Positions 6,114 to 13,174 of a stretch of 18,577 nt of DNA are shown piece by piece (position 1 is the first letter of the stretch; the number at the start of each line of letters is the position of its first letter). The stretch covers positions 1-18,577 of the forward strand of contig OMUE01000031.1 of assembly GCA_900314165.1 (NCBI GenBank), read 5' to 3'. This DNA comes from an uncultured Acidaminococcus sp. Its GTDB lineage: Bacteria > Bacillota_C > Negativicutes > Acidaminococcales > Acidaminococcaceae. Under the pieces are notes generated by a model. That model made no database searches and was not told where the DNA came from. It saw nothing but the letters and a program-made list of their open reading frames with translations. The position numbers and the translations under genes are program-made.

Positions 6114-7673
6114 ATGAAACATCTACTGTTTACAATCTGTGTCCTTTTGGCAGGTGCTATGGGGACGGCCCAGGCTGCTGAAAAGATTCTGTTTGTGCCT
6201 TTGGACAATCGCCCTGTGTCCCTGTCTTATACGGTGGATACGTTCCGCAGGGCTGGGTATGATGTGGTAACGCCGCCTGCAGAGCTGATTGCCTCTGACA
6301 CAAATTCCGGGAATCCGGAAGGGCTGCTTTCCTGGTTGAACCAGGAGGCCCCGGGGGCTTCCGGTGCTGTGGTGTCGGGGGATGCCATGATTTATGGAGG
6401 CCTTGTTACGTCCAGGACTCATGCATTACCGGCAGAAACACTGGAACAACGGACAGAGGCATTGCTTTCCTTTAAAAAGAAGCATCCGGACGTACCCTTG
6501 TATGCCTTCAGCACTATTATGCGTTCGCCCAGATGGAGCGGGGCCCCGGTGGAGCCGGCGTACTACAGTCAGTATGGGCCCCAATTGTTCCGGTGGGGGC
6601 AGCTGCGGGATAAGCAGGAATTGGGCCTTTTGAAGAAAAAAGACCGAAAGGAACTGGCTGATCTGGAACAGGTCCTGCCGAAGGATATCCGTCAAGATTT
6701 GTTGAATCGCCGTGCCAAAAACAGGACGGTACTGGTCCAATTGGCGGACGGGCTGAAGGATGGAGCTCTGGATTACTTCCTGATTGGTCGGGACGATTCG
6801 GCGCCCTATTCCGAAGCTCACCGGGATGCCCGTCATTTTATGGCCGCTGTCCAGGATGTACCGGCCTATAAGCTGCGTTCCTTTGCAGGCGCGGACGAAC
6901 TGGGCATGGTGCTGCTGAACCGGGCTGTGAATAAAGCACAGGGCAGAACGCCTTTGGTGTACGGCTATTATCCGGAAGGCAAGGGGAAAGAGACCGTCCC
7001 TTCCTATGAGGATAATACGGTGGGCCACAGCTACCGGGAGCACGTGCTGGCCGCTGGTGCCTATCCGGCCCAGTTTGACAAACGGGCAGATCTGCTGCTG
7101 GCACTTCATACCCCGGTGGACGGGATTACGCATGGGGCTAATGAGTCTCAGAACGGCTATACCCTGGATCCGGAGCAGGAGCGTTTCCTGAAGCGGACTG
7201 AGACCTATCTGGCTGCCGGCAGGAATGTGGGGATGGCAGATATGGCCTTTAGCAACGGAGGCAGCAATGCCCTGGTAAAAGCCCTCTTTGACCGGGGCGA
7301 TGCATACCGACTGGGCTCCTATGCCGGCTGGAATACAGCCAGCAATTCCCTGGGCTATGCTTTGGGGCAGGGGCTGCTGCGGCCGAATTTGGCCGGCACA
7401 GACCGGGAACAACTGCTGACCGTGCGCTATCTGGACGATTGGGCCTACCAGAGCGATGTGCGCCAACAGGTCCGAAAAGACCTGATCTGGGCAAATCAGT
7501 GGCCCGATGGCAAGCTGGACGGGGCACAACTGAAACAAGTGGAAACATTCATTACAGAGAAAATGCAGGCAAAACCAGCGCCCTATATGGGCCAAGAACG
7601 AGTAGGGCAGTACGGATTCAGACTGCCGTGGAAGAGGAGCTTTGAAGTAGAAGTGAAATGTAGACGTGATTAA
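6114..7673 (+). CDS. DUF4127 family exported protein (copy 1)
   Basis: A 519-residue protein with a clear signal peptide (positive start, hydrophobic core, likely cleavage after AQAA near residue 22), so probably periplasmic. It matches the DUF4127 family as I recall it. Conserved blocks shared with the paralogue at 9243 are PLDNRP (about 29-34), SGDAMIYGGL, GRDDSAPY (D227, D228), GADELG (259-264), AGWNTASNSLG (from 404), LDDWAYQ (440-446) and a final LPWKRSFEVEV. Several invariant Asp residues would suit a metal-dependent or glycosidase-like enzyme, but no activity is established to my knowledge. GAGG at 6097-6100 is a weak, slightly distant ribosome binding site. An extended -10 promoter precedes the gene. 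The C-terminal tail runs into TAGACGT, a word of the heptamer family. Confidence 0.85.
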   Translation: MKHLLFTICVLLAGAMGTAQAAEKILFVPLDNRPVSLSYTVDTFRRAGYDVVTPPAELIASDTNSGNPEGLLSWLNQEAPGASGAVVSGDAMIYGGLVTSRTHALPAETLEQRTEALLSFKKKHPDVPLYAFSTIMRSPRWSGAPVEPAYYSQYGPQLFRWGQLRDKQELGLLKKKDRKELADLEQVLPKDIRQDLLNRRAKNRTVLVQLADGLKDGALDYFLIGRDDSAPYSEAHRDARHFMAAVQDVPAYKLRSFAGADELGMVLLNRAVNKAQGRTPLVYGYYPEGKGKETVPSYEDNTVGHSYREHVLAAGAYPAQFDKRADLLLALHTPVDGITHGANESQNGYTLDPEQERFLKRTETYLAAGRNVGMADMAFSNGGSNALVKALFDRGDAYRLGSYAGWNTASNSLGYALGQGLLRPNLAGTDREQLLTVRYLDDWAYQSDVRQQVRKDLIWANQWPDGKLDGAQLKQVETFITEKMQAKPAPYMGQERVGQYGFRLPWKRSFEVEVKCRRD

Positions 7674-7675
7674 GT

Positions 7676-7755
7676 GGGCTAGTTGCTAGTGTGCTAGTGG
7701 CTAGCAGTCCGCTGGACGGCCCACTCTTCACTCTTTACTCTTCGCTCTTCGCTTT
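7676..7755. repeat. Composite repeat: GCTAGTG array, GTCC hairpin, RCTCTTC array
   Basis: Three modules are joined directly after the stop codon. An irregular GGCTAGT/TGCTAGTG array occupies 7676-7704, the GTCC-GCT-GGAC mini-hairpin 7707-7717 (also at 623-633), and four and a half heptamers of RCTCTTC 7723-7755, the reverse of GAAGAGY. Together they fill most of the spacer before the amidohydrolase. Confidence 0.85.
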
Positions 7756-7783
7756 AGCCAAGTTAATTAAGGAGGAAAAACCA

Positions 7784-9082
7784 ATGAGCATGTACGATGA
7801 CGCAATGGCAATGAGAGATGTGATGATTCACCGGAGACGGGATTTTCACGCCCATCCGGAAACAGCCTGGACGGAATTCCGGACTACGTCCATCATCGCT
7901 ACGGAACTGAAAAAAATGGGGTATAAAATCTATATGGGCGCAGATATCATGAAAAATTCCGCCCGTATGCTGGTGCCCGATGCGGAAACACTGGAAGCCT
8001 GTGCCAAACGGGCTATTGACGAAGGCGCGGATCCTGAATTGGTGGAAAAAATGAAGGGCGGCATGACCGGTGTCGTAGGCGTCATGCATTTTACGAAACC
8101 GGGGAAAACCGTGGCCCTGCGCTTTGATATCGACTCCTTGTTCGTAGTAGAGGATTCCAGCCCGAAACACGTGCCGACGGCTCTGGGCTTCCAGTCCAAA
8201 CATCCCGGCCTCATGCATTCCTGCGGCCACGATGGCCATGCGACCATCGGCCTGGGCGTAGCCAAGCTCGTAGCAGAACATCGGAACGAAATGGCTGGTA
8301 CCCTGAAAATCTGCTTCCAGCCCGGTGAAGAAGGGGTGCTGGGGGCCAAAGGCATGGTGGAAAGCGGCATCGTAGATGACGTGGACTACTTTATGAGCGG
8401 CCACATCGGCCTGGGAGATTTTGAAGATGGCTCCCTGGTGTGCATGGCCAATGGTTTCTTAGCTACGAATAAGATTGACGCGGAGTTTACCGGTAAACCA
8501 GCCCATGCAGGGGCAGATCCTGAAAAGGGGAAGAATGCCCTGCTGGCAGCTGCTCAGGCAGCCTTAGCCTTACATTCCATTGCCCGTCACAGCGCCGGTT
8601 CTTCCCGCATCAACGTGGGGGTCCTGCAGGCCGGCACAGGCCGGAATGTGATTCCTGCCAATGCTCGCATGAAGTTAGAAACCCGTGGGGAAACGGCGGA
8701 AATCAATGACTATATGGCGGCAGAGGCCGAACGGATGTTGAAGGCTGCTGCACAGATGTATGATGTGTCGGTAAAGATCACACCTGCCGGCAGCGCGACC
8801 ACAGCAGCATCCACTCAGGAAATGGGCGAAGAAATTTATAAGCTCATCGAACCGCTGGGCGTCTATAAGCACGTGCAGCTGCAGAAGAAGGTCAGCGGCA
8901 GCGAGGACTGCTGCTATTTCCTGTCCCGGGTCCAGCAGCACGGCGGCCAGGCCGTGTACATGCTGTACGGCACGAAAGAAGCGGCCGGCCATCACCAGGG
9001 CAATTTCGATTTCAACGAAGATGTATTGCCCACCACGGCGTTCACCATTGCGTATCTGGTGAAGCATTTTGGGAACAAATAA
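7784..9082 (+). CDS. M20 family amidohydrolase, AbgA-like
   Basis: A 432-residue cytosolic metallo-amidohydrolase of peptidase family M20 (M20D-like), similar in length and layout to AbgA, the p-aminobenzoyl-glutamate hydrolase subunit. Metal and catalytic residues are visible: HSCGHDGH (C147, H149), PGEEG (E182 catalytic base, E183), GHIG (H207) and the late HHQGNFDF (H403/H404). The Gly/Ala-rich dimerisation domain sits in the middle (about 225-340, including GKPAHAGADPEKGKNAL). The start is chosen at 7784 because AAGGAGG lies at 7769-7775; an in-frame extension to 7691 would run through repeat DNA. No AbgB partner or AbgT transporter is nearby, so the substrate is open: N-acyl amino acids, peptides or p-aminobenzoyl-glutamate. 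It lies between two DUF4127 genes. Confidence 0.88.
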   Translation: MSMYDDAMAMRDVMIHRRRDFHAHPETAWTEFRTTSIIATELKKMGYKIYMGADIMKNSARMLVPDAETLEACAKRAIDEGADPELVEKMKGGMTGVVGVMHFTKPGKTVALRFDIDSLFVVEDSSPKHVPTALGFQSKHPGLMHSCGHDGHATIGLGVAKLVAEHRNEMAGTLKICFQPGEEGVLGAKGMVESGIVDDVDYFMSGHIGLGDFEDGSLVCMANGFLATNKIDAEFTGKPAHAGADPEKGKNALLAAAQAALALHSIARHSAGSSRINVGVLQAGTGRNVIPANARMKLETRGETAEINDYMAAEAERMLKAAAQMYDVSVKITPAGSATTAASTQEMGEEIYKLIEPLGVYKHVQLQKKVSGSEDCCYFLSRVQQHGGQAVYMLYGTKEAAGHHQGNFDFNEDVLPTTAFTIAYLVKHFGNK

Positions 9083-9083
9083 A

Positions 9084-9171
9084 GCGAAGAGCGAAGAGGA
9101 AAGAGCGAAGAGGCCGCCTGCGGCGGAATCCGGCCCCTAAGGGGGTGGGGGACCGGCACTAGCCGGTGGTG
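9084..9171. repeat. Composite repeat: GCGAAGA array and G-rich hairpins
   Basis: Four heptamers (9084-9111, the third being GGAAAGA) begin one base after the stop codon. They are followed by GCCGC-CT-GCGGC (9113-9124), CCCC-TAA-GGGG (9134-9144) and a G-rich tract leading into ACCGGC-ACTA-GCCGGT (9152-9167) and GGTGGGG. The array plus GC-rich hairpin resembles the module at 18293-18342. Confidence 0.85.
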
Positions 9172-9192
9172 GGGGCGCGCGGAAGCACAACT

Positions 9193-9224
9193 CGTATGCA
9201 CGTATGTACGTATGCACGTATGCA
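9193..9224. repeat. Octamer tandem array (CGTATGCA)
   Basis: Four 8-bp units (CGTATGCA, CGTATGTA, CGTATGCA, CGTATGCA) end 6 bp before the GGAGG ribosome binding site of the second DUF4127 gene. Changes in copy number would alter the leader of that gene. This unit is not seen elsewhere in the window. Confidence 0.85.
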
Positions 9225-9242
9225 CGATAAGGAGGAAACCAG

Positions 9243-10889
9243 GTGAAAAAAACAGCAGCAGGAGCACTTCTTTGTGCCTTGATAGGCGCCGTGTGCGTGT
9301 ACCGTACGCTGGCACCTAAAGGGACGGAACCGTTCGTGCCTGCTCCTGTGCCTGTGGTGGAGAAATGGGCGCTGTTGCCCATCGACAACCGGCCTCCCTG
9401 CCGGGATTTCACTGTGGACTTCGGTGTCCTGGCGGGCCTGGACATTACGGCGCCTCCCGTGTACCTCATGGACTGGTACGATGAGCCGGCCCGGGTGTTC
9501 CAGCTGAAGCAATGGCTGCAGGTCATTATGCCGGAGCAGCAGGGCGCCCTGATCTCCACAGACCTGCTGCTGTTCGGCGGTCTGCTGCACTCCCGTATGT
9601 CCCCGGTTACGGACGCCAAAGCAGGAGAACTGTTCCAGTACCTGGAGGATCTGAAAAAAGCGAATCCCTACCAACAGTATTATCTGTATACCATCATTCC
9701 CCGACTTTTGATCAGTGACCATGTGCTGCCGGATCGATGGTACCAGTGGCATTTGATGACCTGGGCCATCAATATGGATAAGAAAATTAAAGGCATTCCT
9801 TACGATGAGGAAAATTATGAGGATGTGAAGGCCATCATCCCCATGGATCTGAAGTGGAAATACATCACTTTGTATAGGGATAATGACAAGTTCAATCAGG
9901 AACTGATCCAGTTCGTAACGGAACAGAACCTGACAGATCTGGTTATCGGCCAGGATGATGCTCATCCTTATGGACTGCCCAACTATAATCGCAGCAATAT
10001 TCCAAGCTATCTGAAACAATATGACCTGCACCCGCCCATCTACGTTTCCCAGGGGGCTGATGAGCTGGGCACTTTGGCTGTGTCCCGGATTTATTGCCGG
10101 AAATACAGTTATGTCCCCAAAATCAAGGTAGTGTACGGAACACCAGCGATGAAGGACTACACGCTGCACTTTGTGCCCCAGACCCTGGAGGAGATTGCCG
10201 AGGATAAAATCCAACTGGCGGGAGGACAACGGACGGAATCCCTGGAAGGCGCGGATTTTGTGCTGTACATCCATTGCGGCGGGGAGAAGAAGAATGATTA
10301 CAACGCTATCGCTAAGGATGTGAAGTCCATAATGGACAAAAAGCCTGTGGCCCTTGTGGATTTGTCCGACCGGTTTGTAGGAGGGGACTGTATCCTACCT
10401 TCCCTTATAGCCAACAAAGTGCCTCTGCCTCAATTGCTGGCCTATTCCGGCTGGAATACGGCTTCCAATGCCATCGGCACAGCTGTTGCTCAAGGAACTA
10501 TCGTGTCGGGCCAGAGTCGGCGTCTGCCTAAAGAGCAGCTGGTCAATCTGTACAGTGCGAATTTTAAATTTAACTTTGCCCGTTTTCTGGATGACTGGGC
10601 TTATCAGAAGCTGATCCGTCCCCGTATGGCGGAACTGCAGGAACTGAATGGCACGGCTCCGGGGCAAGAGGGCTATGCCAAACAGGCTATTCAATACGTT
10701 GGCCGGCAGATCGGAATTTATAATACCCTCCTGACCTGGTATTGCCGTCAATTCCCCTATTATACGGATGGAAATAAGGCCTACGTGTTGAATGATGCAG
10801 GGTTTGGTGTGGACCTGCCCTGGGAGAGGCCTTTTGAAATTCGGTTGGAAATTTTGCCGGAATACGGGAAATATGAATTGACAAAATAG
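9243..10889 (+). CDS. DUF4127 family membrane-anchored protein (copy 2)
   Basis: A 548-residue paralogue of the protein encoded at 6114. It has an N-terminal hydrophobic segment (about 5-20) without a good signal-peptidase site or lipobox, so it is probably a membrane anchor with the domain outside. Shared family blocks are LPIDNRP (45-51), STDLLLFGGLLHSR, GQDDAHPY (D238, D239), GADELG (271-276), SGWNTASNAIG (402-412), LDDWAYQ (449-455) and LPWERPFEIRL near the end. The GTG start at 9243 is supported by GGAGG at 9231-9235. The gap to the M20 gene is 160 bp, filled by repeats, with no clear promoter seen. The last codons contain the -35 hexamer of the tRNA promoter. The function is unknown; the paired copies suggest related but not identical envelope roles. 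Confidence 0.85.
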   Translation: MKKTAAGALLCALIGAVCVYRTLAPKGTEPFVPAPVPVVEKWALLPIDNRPPCRDFTVDFGVLAGLDITAPPVYLMDWYDEPARVFQLKQWLQVIMPEQQGALISTDLLLFGGLLHSRMSPVTDAKAGELFQYLEDLKKANPYQQYYLYTIIPRLLISDHVLPDRWYQWHLMTWAINMDKKIKGIPYDEENYEDVKAIIPMDLKWKYITLYRDNDKFNQELIQFVTEQNLTDLVIGQDDAHPYGLPNYNRSNIPSYLKQYDLHPPIYVSQGADELGTLAVSRIYCRKYSYVPKIKVVYGTPAMKDYTLHFVPQTLEEIAEDKIQLAGGQRTESLEGADFVLYIHCGGEKKNDYNAIAKDVKSIMDKKPVALVDLSDRFVGGDCILPSLIANKVPLPQLLAYSGWNTASNAIGTAVAQGTIVSGQSRRLPKEQLVNLYSANFKFNFARFLDDWAYQKLIRPRMAELQELNGTAPGQEGYAKQAIQYVGRQIGIYNTLLTWYCRQFPYYTDGNKAYVLNDAGFGVDLPWERPFEIRLEILPEYGKYELTK

Positions 10890-10906
10890 AAAAGACACAT
10901 TATAAT
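10878..10906 (+). promoter_or_regulatory. Consensus sigma-70 promoter of tRNA-Pro
   Basis: TTGACA (10878-10883), a 17-bp spacer and TATAAT (10901-10906) form a perfect consensus promoter. Transcription should start near 10913, about 9 bp before the tRNA. The -35 hexamer lies inside the coding sequence of the second DUF4127 gene, as its Leu-Thr codons just before the stop. Confidence 0.93.
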
Positions 10907-10921
10907 TTATTAATGTGTTGT

Positions 10922-10998
10922 CGGGGCGTAGCGCAGTTTGGTAGCGCGCTTGGTTCGGGACTAAGAGGCCGCAGGTTCGAATCCTGTCGCCCCGACCA
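10922..10998 (+). tRNA. tRNA-Pro (anticodon CGG)
   Basis: A 77-nt cloverleaf. The acceptor stem is CGGGGCG with CGCCCCG (10922-10928 and 10988-10994), and the D arm is GCGC/GCGC. The anticodon arm is CTTGG-TTCGGGA-CTAAG, giving anticodon CGG, and the T arm is GCAGG-TTCGAAT-CCTGT. Discriminator A and CCA are encoded. It decodes CCG proline codons. It has its own perfect promoter and is followed by a terminator at 11013. Confidence 0.95.
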
Positions 10999-11012
10999 AC
11001 TTTACAAGGGAT

Positions 11013-11042
11013 GCCGCTGGATAACCAGCGGCTTTATTTTTT
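11013..11042 (+). terminator. Terminator after tRNA-Pro
   Basis: An 8-bp perfect GC-rich stem, GCCGCTGG-ATAA-CCAGCGGC, is followed by TTTATTTTTT. It sits 14 bp after the tRNA CCA end and 13 bp before the rsmD start. It explains why the longer open frame starting at 11011 is not the real rsmD start. Confidence 0.9.
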
Positions 11043-11055
11043 GGGAGTGAAGAGG

Positions 11056-11607
11056 ATGAGAATTATCACAGGAAAAGCCCGGGGATTGAAACTGGTGACA
11101 CCGAAGAACTATCTGGTACGGCCTACGGCGGACCGGGTGAAGGAAGCCCTGTTCAACATCATCCAGAGCAGGGTGCCGGGGGCTGTGGCGCTGGATGCCT
11201 TTGCCGGCACGGGCAATCTGGGCCTGGAAGCCTGGAGTCGGGGGGCAGAGCGGATTGTCTATTTCGACCAGAGCAAGGAGAGCCTGCGCCTGGTGAAAGC
11301 CAACGTGGAGAAGGCCAGAGCTGTGGACGATGTCAAGCTGATCCACACGGATGCCCTGAACGGTATCGCCATGCTGGCTCAAAAGAAGCAGGCCTTCGAC
11401 CTCATTTTTTCTGATCCTCCCTATAATAAAGGCCTGAATGAAAAAGTCTACAAAGCCCTGCGTAAATATCCTATCCTGAAAGCCGGCGGTCTGCTGGTGC
11501 TGGAACATTCCCTGGAAGAAGAGCCCAGGGATTATATCCAATCTGATACAGAAATCCGCACGGAAAAATACGGTGATACGAAAATATCGTTAATCGTATG
11601 GAAATAG
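11056..11607 (+). CDS. rsmD: 16S rRNA (guanine966-N2)-methyltransferase RsmD
   Basis: A 183-residue SAM-dependent methyltransferase. It starts MRIITGKARGLKL, as RsmD proteins typically do. It has SAM-binding motif DAFAGTGNLG (47-56), then ARAVDDVKLIHTDAL, and the catalytic N6/N2-type motif DPPY (120-123). It methylates G966 of 16S rRNA in the small subunit. The start at 11056 fits family length and follows GGGAG at 11043-11047; an upstream in-frame ATG at 11011 would place the tRNA terminator inside the protein. The pairing with coaD 56 bp downstream is a widely conserved Firmicute arrangement. A promoter for coaD overlaps the end of this gene. How rsmD itself is transcribed past the terminator is unclear; read-through from the tRNA promoter is possible. 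Confidence 0.95.
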   Translation: MRIITGKARGLKLVTPKNYLVRPTADRVKEALFNIIQSRVPGAVALDAFAGTGNLGLEAWSRGAERIVYFDQSKESLRLVKANVEKARAVDDVKLIHTDALNGIAMLAQKKQAFDLIFSDPPYNKGLNEKVYKALRKYPILKAGGLLVLEHSLEEEPRDYIQSDTEIRTEKYGDTKISLIVWK

Positions 11608-11627
11608 TAAAATATTTTTGTTATAAT
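11599..11627 (+). promoter_or_regulatory. Extended -10 promoter before coaD
   Basis: TGTTATAAT (11619-11627) is a perfect TGnTATAAT element. TGGAAA at 11599-11604, spaced 17 bp, is a 4-of-6 -35 match overlapping the end of rsmD. It would drive coaD and the coiled-coil gene independently of rsmD. Confidence 0.7.
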
Positions 11628-11662
11628 GTGTGTTGTAAATCTGCAACTTTAGGAGGGGTACA

Positions 11663-12151
11663 GTGCGTAAAGCCGTCTGCCCGGGGTCCTTCGATCCTGT
11701 TACCTTGGGGCACCTTGATATCTTTGAGCGTGCCAGCAAAATGTTCGATGAAGTCATCGTCAGTGTCTTTGTGAATCCCAGCAAGGACAAAGCCATGTTT
11801 TCCATGGAAGAACGGGTGGCTATGATCAAAAAGGCAACTGCCCATATTCCCAATGTGCGGGTTACTTGTTTTTCCGGACTGCTGAATGAATTCTGCAAGA
11901 AAGAACAGGCACAATTCATCGTCCGTGGGCTGAGAGCCTTTACGGATTTTGAGTACGAATTCCAACGGGCTCTGCTCATGAAGGAAATCGACAGCCATCT
12001 GGAAACCGTCTTCATTATGACCAATGCGAAATATTCCTATCTCAGTTCTTCCGGTGTACGGGAAATGGTATATTTCGGCGGAGATATTACCGGGTTTGTG
12101 CCTGACTGCGTGAAGGAACAGGTCATGGCCGGTAAGGAAAAAAAGAAATAA
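11663..12151 (+). CDS. coaD: Phosphopantetheine adenylyltransferase
   Basis: A 162-residue protein of typical CoaD length. It transfers AMP from ATP to 4'-phosphopantetheine, giving dephospho-CoA, the fourth step of CoA synthesis from pantothenate. The nucleotidyltransferase signature is visible: PGSFDPVT near the start with TLGH (14-17). RGLRAFTDFEYE and the late SSSGVREM, equivalent to the family's SSTxVRE motif, are also present. The start is GTG, backed by a strong AGGAGG at 11651-11656. It is followed after 27 bp by the coiled-coil gene, so the two are likely co-transcribed up to the terminator at 12745. Confidence 0.96.
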   Translation: MRKAVCPGSFDPVTLGHLDIFERASKMFDEVIVSVFVNPSKDKAMFSMEERVAMIKKATAHIPNVRVTCFSGLLNEFCKKEQAQFIVRGLRAFTDFEYEFQRALLMKEIDSHLETVFIMTNAKYSYLSSSGVREMVYFGGDITGFVPDCVKEQVMAGKEKKK

Positions 12152-12178
12152 GACTATACTAGGGAAGGATAGAGAATC

Positions 12179-12733
12179 ATGGAATTAGATAAGATTTTAG
12201 ACGAACTGGAAAGTATTCTTTCTGATGGAACGAGACTGCCGTTTATCAACAGAGTGCTCATTGACGAAAACGAAATCACCATGGTGATCGACAAGTTGAG
12301 AGCTGCTGTGCCCCTGGAAGTCAAACGGGCCCATGACCTGCTGGAAGAACAGAAGAACATCATCGACAAGTCCCGTGCGGAAGCTGACCACATTGTGGAA
12401 CAGGCTCATGCCGAAGGCAACCGCATCGTAGATCTGGCCAAGGCCGAAGCGGACCGCCTGGTACGCCAGGAAGAAGTGGTAAAGGCTGCCGAAGAAAAAG
12501 CCAACGGCATCATTTCCACCACCCAGCAATACGACCGGGATATGCGGGCTGCTGCGGACGCCTATGCAGAAAAGCTGCACAGCGAATCCATGCAGTACGC
12601 TATGGACGTGTTCAACTACCTGGAAGAAAACCTGACGAAGACCCTGTCCGCTGTGAAAGACAACGGCAACGCCCTGAAAGCTTCCTACGAAGCCGACAAC
12701 CGTCTGGAACAAGGCCAGGAAGAAAAGAAATAA
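12179..12733 (+). CDS. Coiled-coil protein, DivIVA/ATP-synthase-b-like
   Basis: A 184-residue cytosolic protein without membrane segments. After a 45-residue N-terminal part comes a long Ala/Glu-rich helical stretch (about 45-150) with repeated EADRL/EADHI heptad-like blocks. Such genes next to coaD in Firmicutes are often labelled ATPase or F0 subunit B-like purely because of the coiled coil. I see no nucleotide-binding motif, so an enzymatic role is not supported. A scaffold or cell-division/envelope organising role is only a guess. GGAAGGA upstream is a modest ribosome binding site. CTATACTAG (12154-12162) lies just upstream, a word shared with the boxes at 3888 and 12975. Transcription ends at the 12745 terminator. 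Confidence 0.75.
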   Translation: MELDKILDELESILSDGTRLPFINRVLIDENEITMVIDKLRAAVPLEVKRAHDLLEEQKNIIDKSRAEADHIVEQAHAEGNRIVDLAKAEADRLVRQEEVVKAAEEKANGIISTTQQYDRDMRAAADAYAEKLHSESMQYAMDVFNYLEENLTKTLSAVKDNGNALKASYEADNRLEQGQEEKK

Positions 12734-12744
12734 TCCGTGAATTT

Positions 12745-12784
12745 AAGGAGCTGTGAAAAAATGAATTTTCACAGCTCCTTTTTA
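12745..12784 (+). terminator. Terminator of the coaD operon
   Basis: A perfect 15-bp stem (12745-12759 with 12766-12780) and 6-nt loop are followed by a T-rich TTTATT tail. Its right arm and tail are imperfectly repeated at 12856-12877, beyond the inverted heptamer module, leaving a solitary TTTTCACAGC arm there. Confidence 0.92.
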
Positions 12785-12801
12785 TTGTCAGCATAGCTGA
12801 C

Positions 12802-12851
12802 TTCCTTGCCCGCCGCAGGCGCCTCTTCACTCTTCACTCTTCGCTCTTCAC
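12802..12851 (-). repeat. 50-bp heptamer/hairpin module, reverse copy
   Basis: This 50-bp block is the reverse complement of 18293-18342 at 46 of 50 positions. All four differences are C/T changes at the same place in successive GYGAAGA units. It consists of a heptamer array plus a GC-rich hairpin module (CGCC-TGC-GGCG). The 441-bp spacer 12734-13174 also holds the terminator before it, two AGGGATTAG words, a hairpin relative of the 3743 element, the 28-bp box copy 2 and a probable promoter. I see no gene in it. Confidence 0.9.
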
Positions 12852-12905
12852 TGTTTTTTCACAGCCGTTTTTCTTGTGTTGAGGGATTAGTTTTCAGGGA
12901 TTAGA

Positions 12906-12941
12906 GGGCTTACCGGCGCTACGCTCTGGCAAGCCCCTACG
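12906..12941. repeat. Single-hairpin relative of the 3743-3829 element
   Basis: GGGCTT and AAGCCC arms (12906-12911, 12931-12936) enclose a GC-rich loop and end in CCCCTACG, the terminal word of the 3743-3829 element. It seems to be a half copy of that element. In both places the 28-bp box follows closely. Confidence 0.65.
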
Positions 12942-12955
12942 AGTTAGTGCAAACA

Positions 12956-12983
12956 GAAAGTTAATTATAATTTCCTATACTAG
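12956..12983 (+). promoter_or_regulatory. Conserved 28-bp box, copy 2
   Basis: GAAAGTTAATTA and CTATACTAG at the same 19-bp offset as at 3869-3896. Here the core is a perfect dyad, TTTCCTA-TAC-TAGGAAA (12971-12987), which could bind a dimeric regulator. TATACT may be a -10 box with a weak CAGAAA -35. It lies about 190 bp upstream of the autotransporter gene. Confidence 0.5.
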
Positions 12984-13035
12984 GAAATAAAGCAACAACA
13001 TTTTGCGTCGAAATGTGTGCGTTTCGTGCTATCCT

Positions 13036-13065
13036 TTGCGTATTTTTCCTTTTCTACTGTATAAT
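13036..13065 (+). promoter_or_regulatory. Probable promoter of the autotransporter gene
   Basis: TATAAT at 13060-13065 has TTGCGT at 13036-13041 as a weak -35 with an 18-bp spacer. It would give a leader of about 100 nt before the GGGAGG ribosome binding site. Confidence 0.55.
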
Positions 13066-13174
13066 AAGAAAATAAATAAGTATATTTTGGCATGAAAAGG
13101 CCAATCGGAAAAAGAATGGACTGCCCGCGTTCAGGAAGAAGCGGGGCACGTACTGATAAAAGGGAGGTTTTAGT

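Noticed and set aside
5823..6117. Small open frames across the hairpin string on both strands
   Set aside because: They consist of repeat modules, lack ribosome binding sites and give Pro/Arg/Gly-rich products without homology signals.
7691..7783. N-terminal extension of the M20 gene
   Set aside because: The extra 31 residues would be translated from repeat DNA and the AAGGAGG at 7769; the start at 7784 fits the family.
9159..10274. A 371-residue - strand frame opposite DUF4127 copy 2
   Set aside because: The + strand frame carries conserved family blocks; the antisense frame has none and runs into repeats.
11011..11055. N-terminal extension of rsmD
   Set aside because: It would encode the tRNA terminator; RsmD normally begins with MRIxxG, matching the start at 11056.
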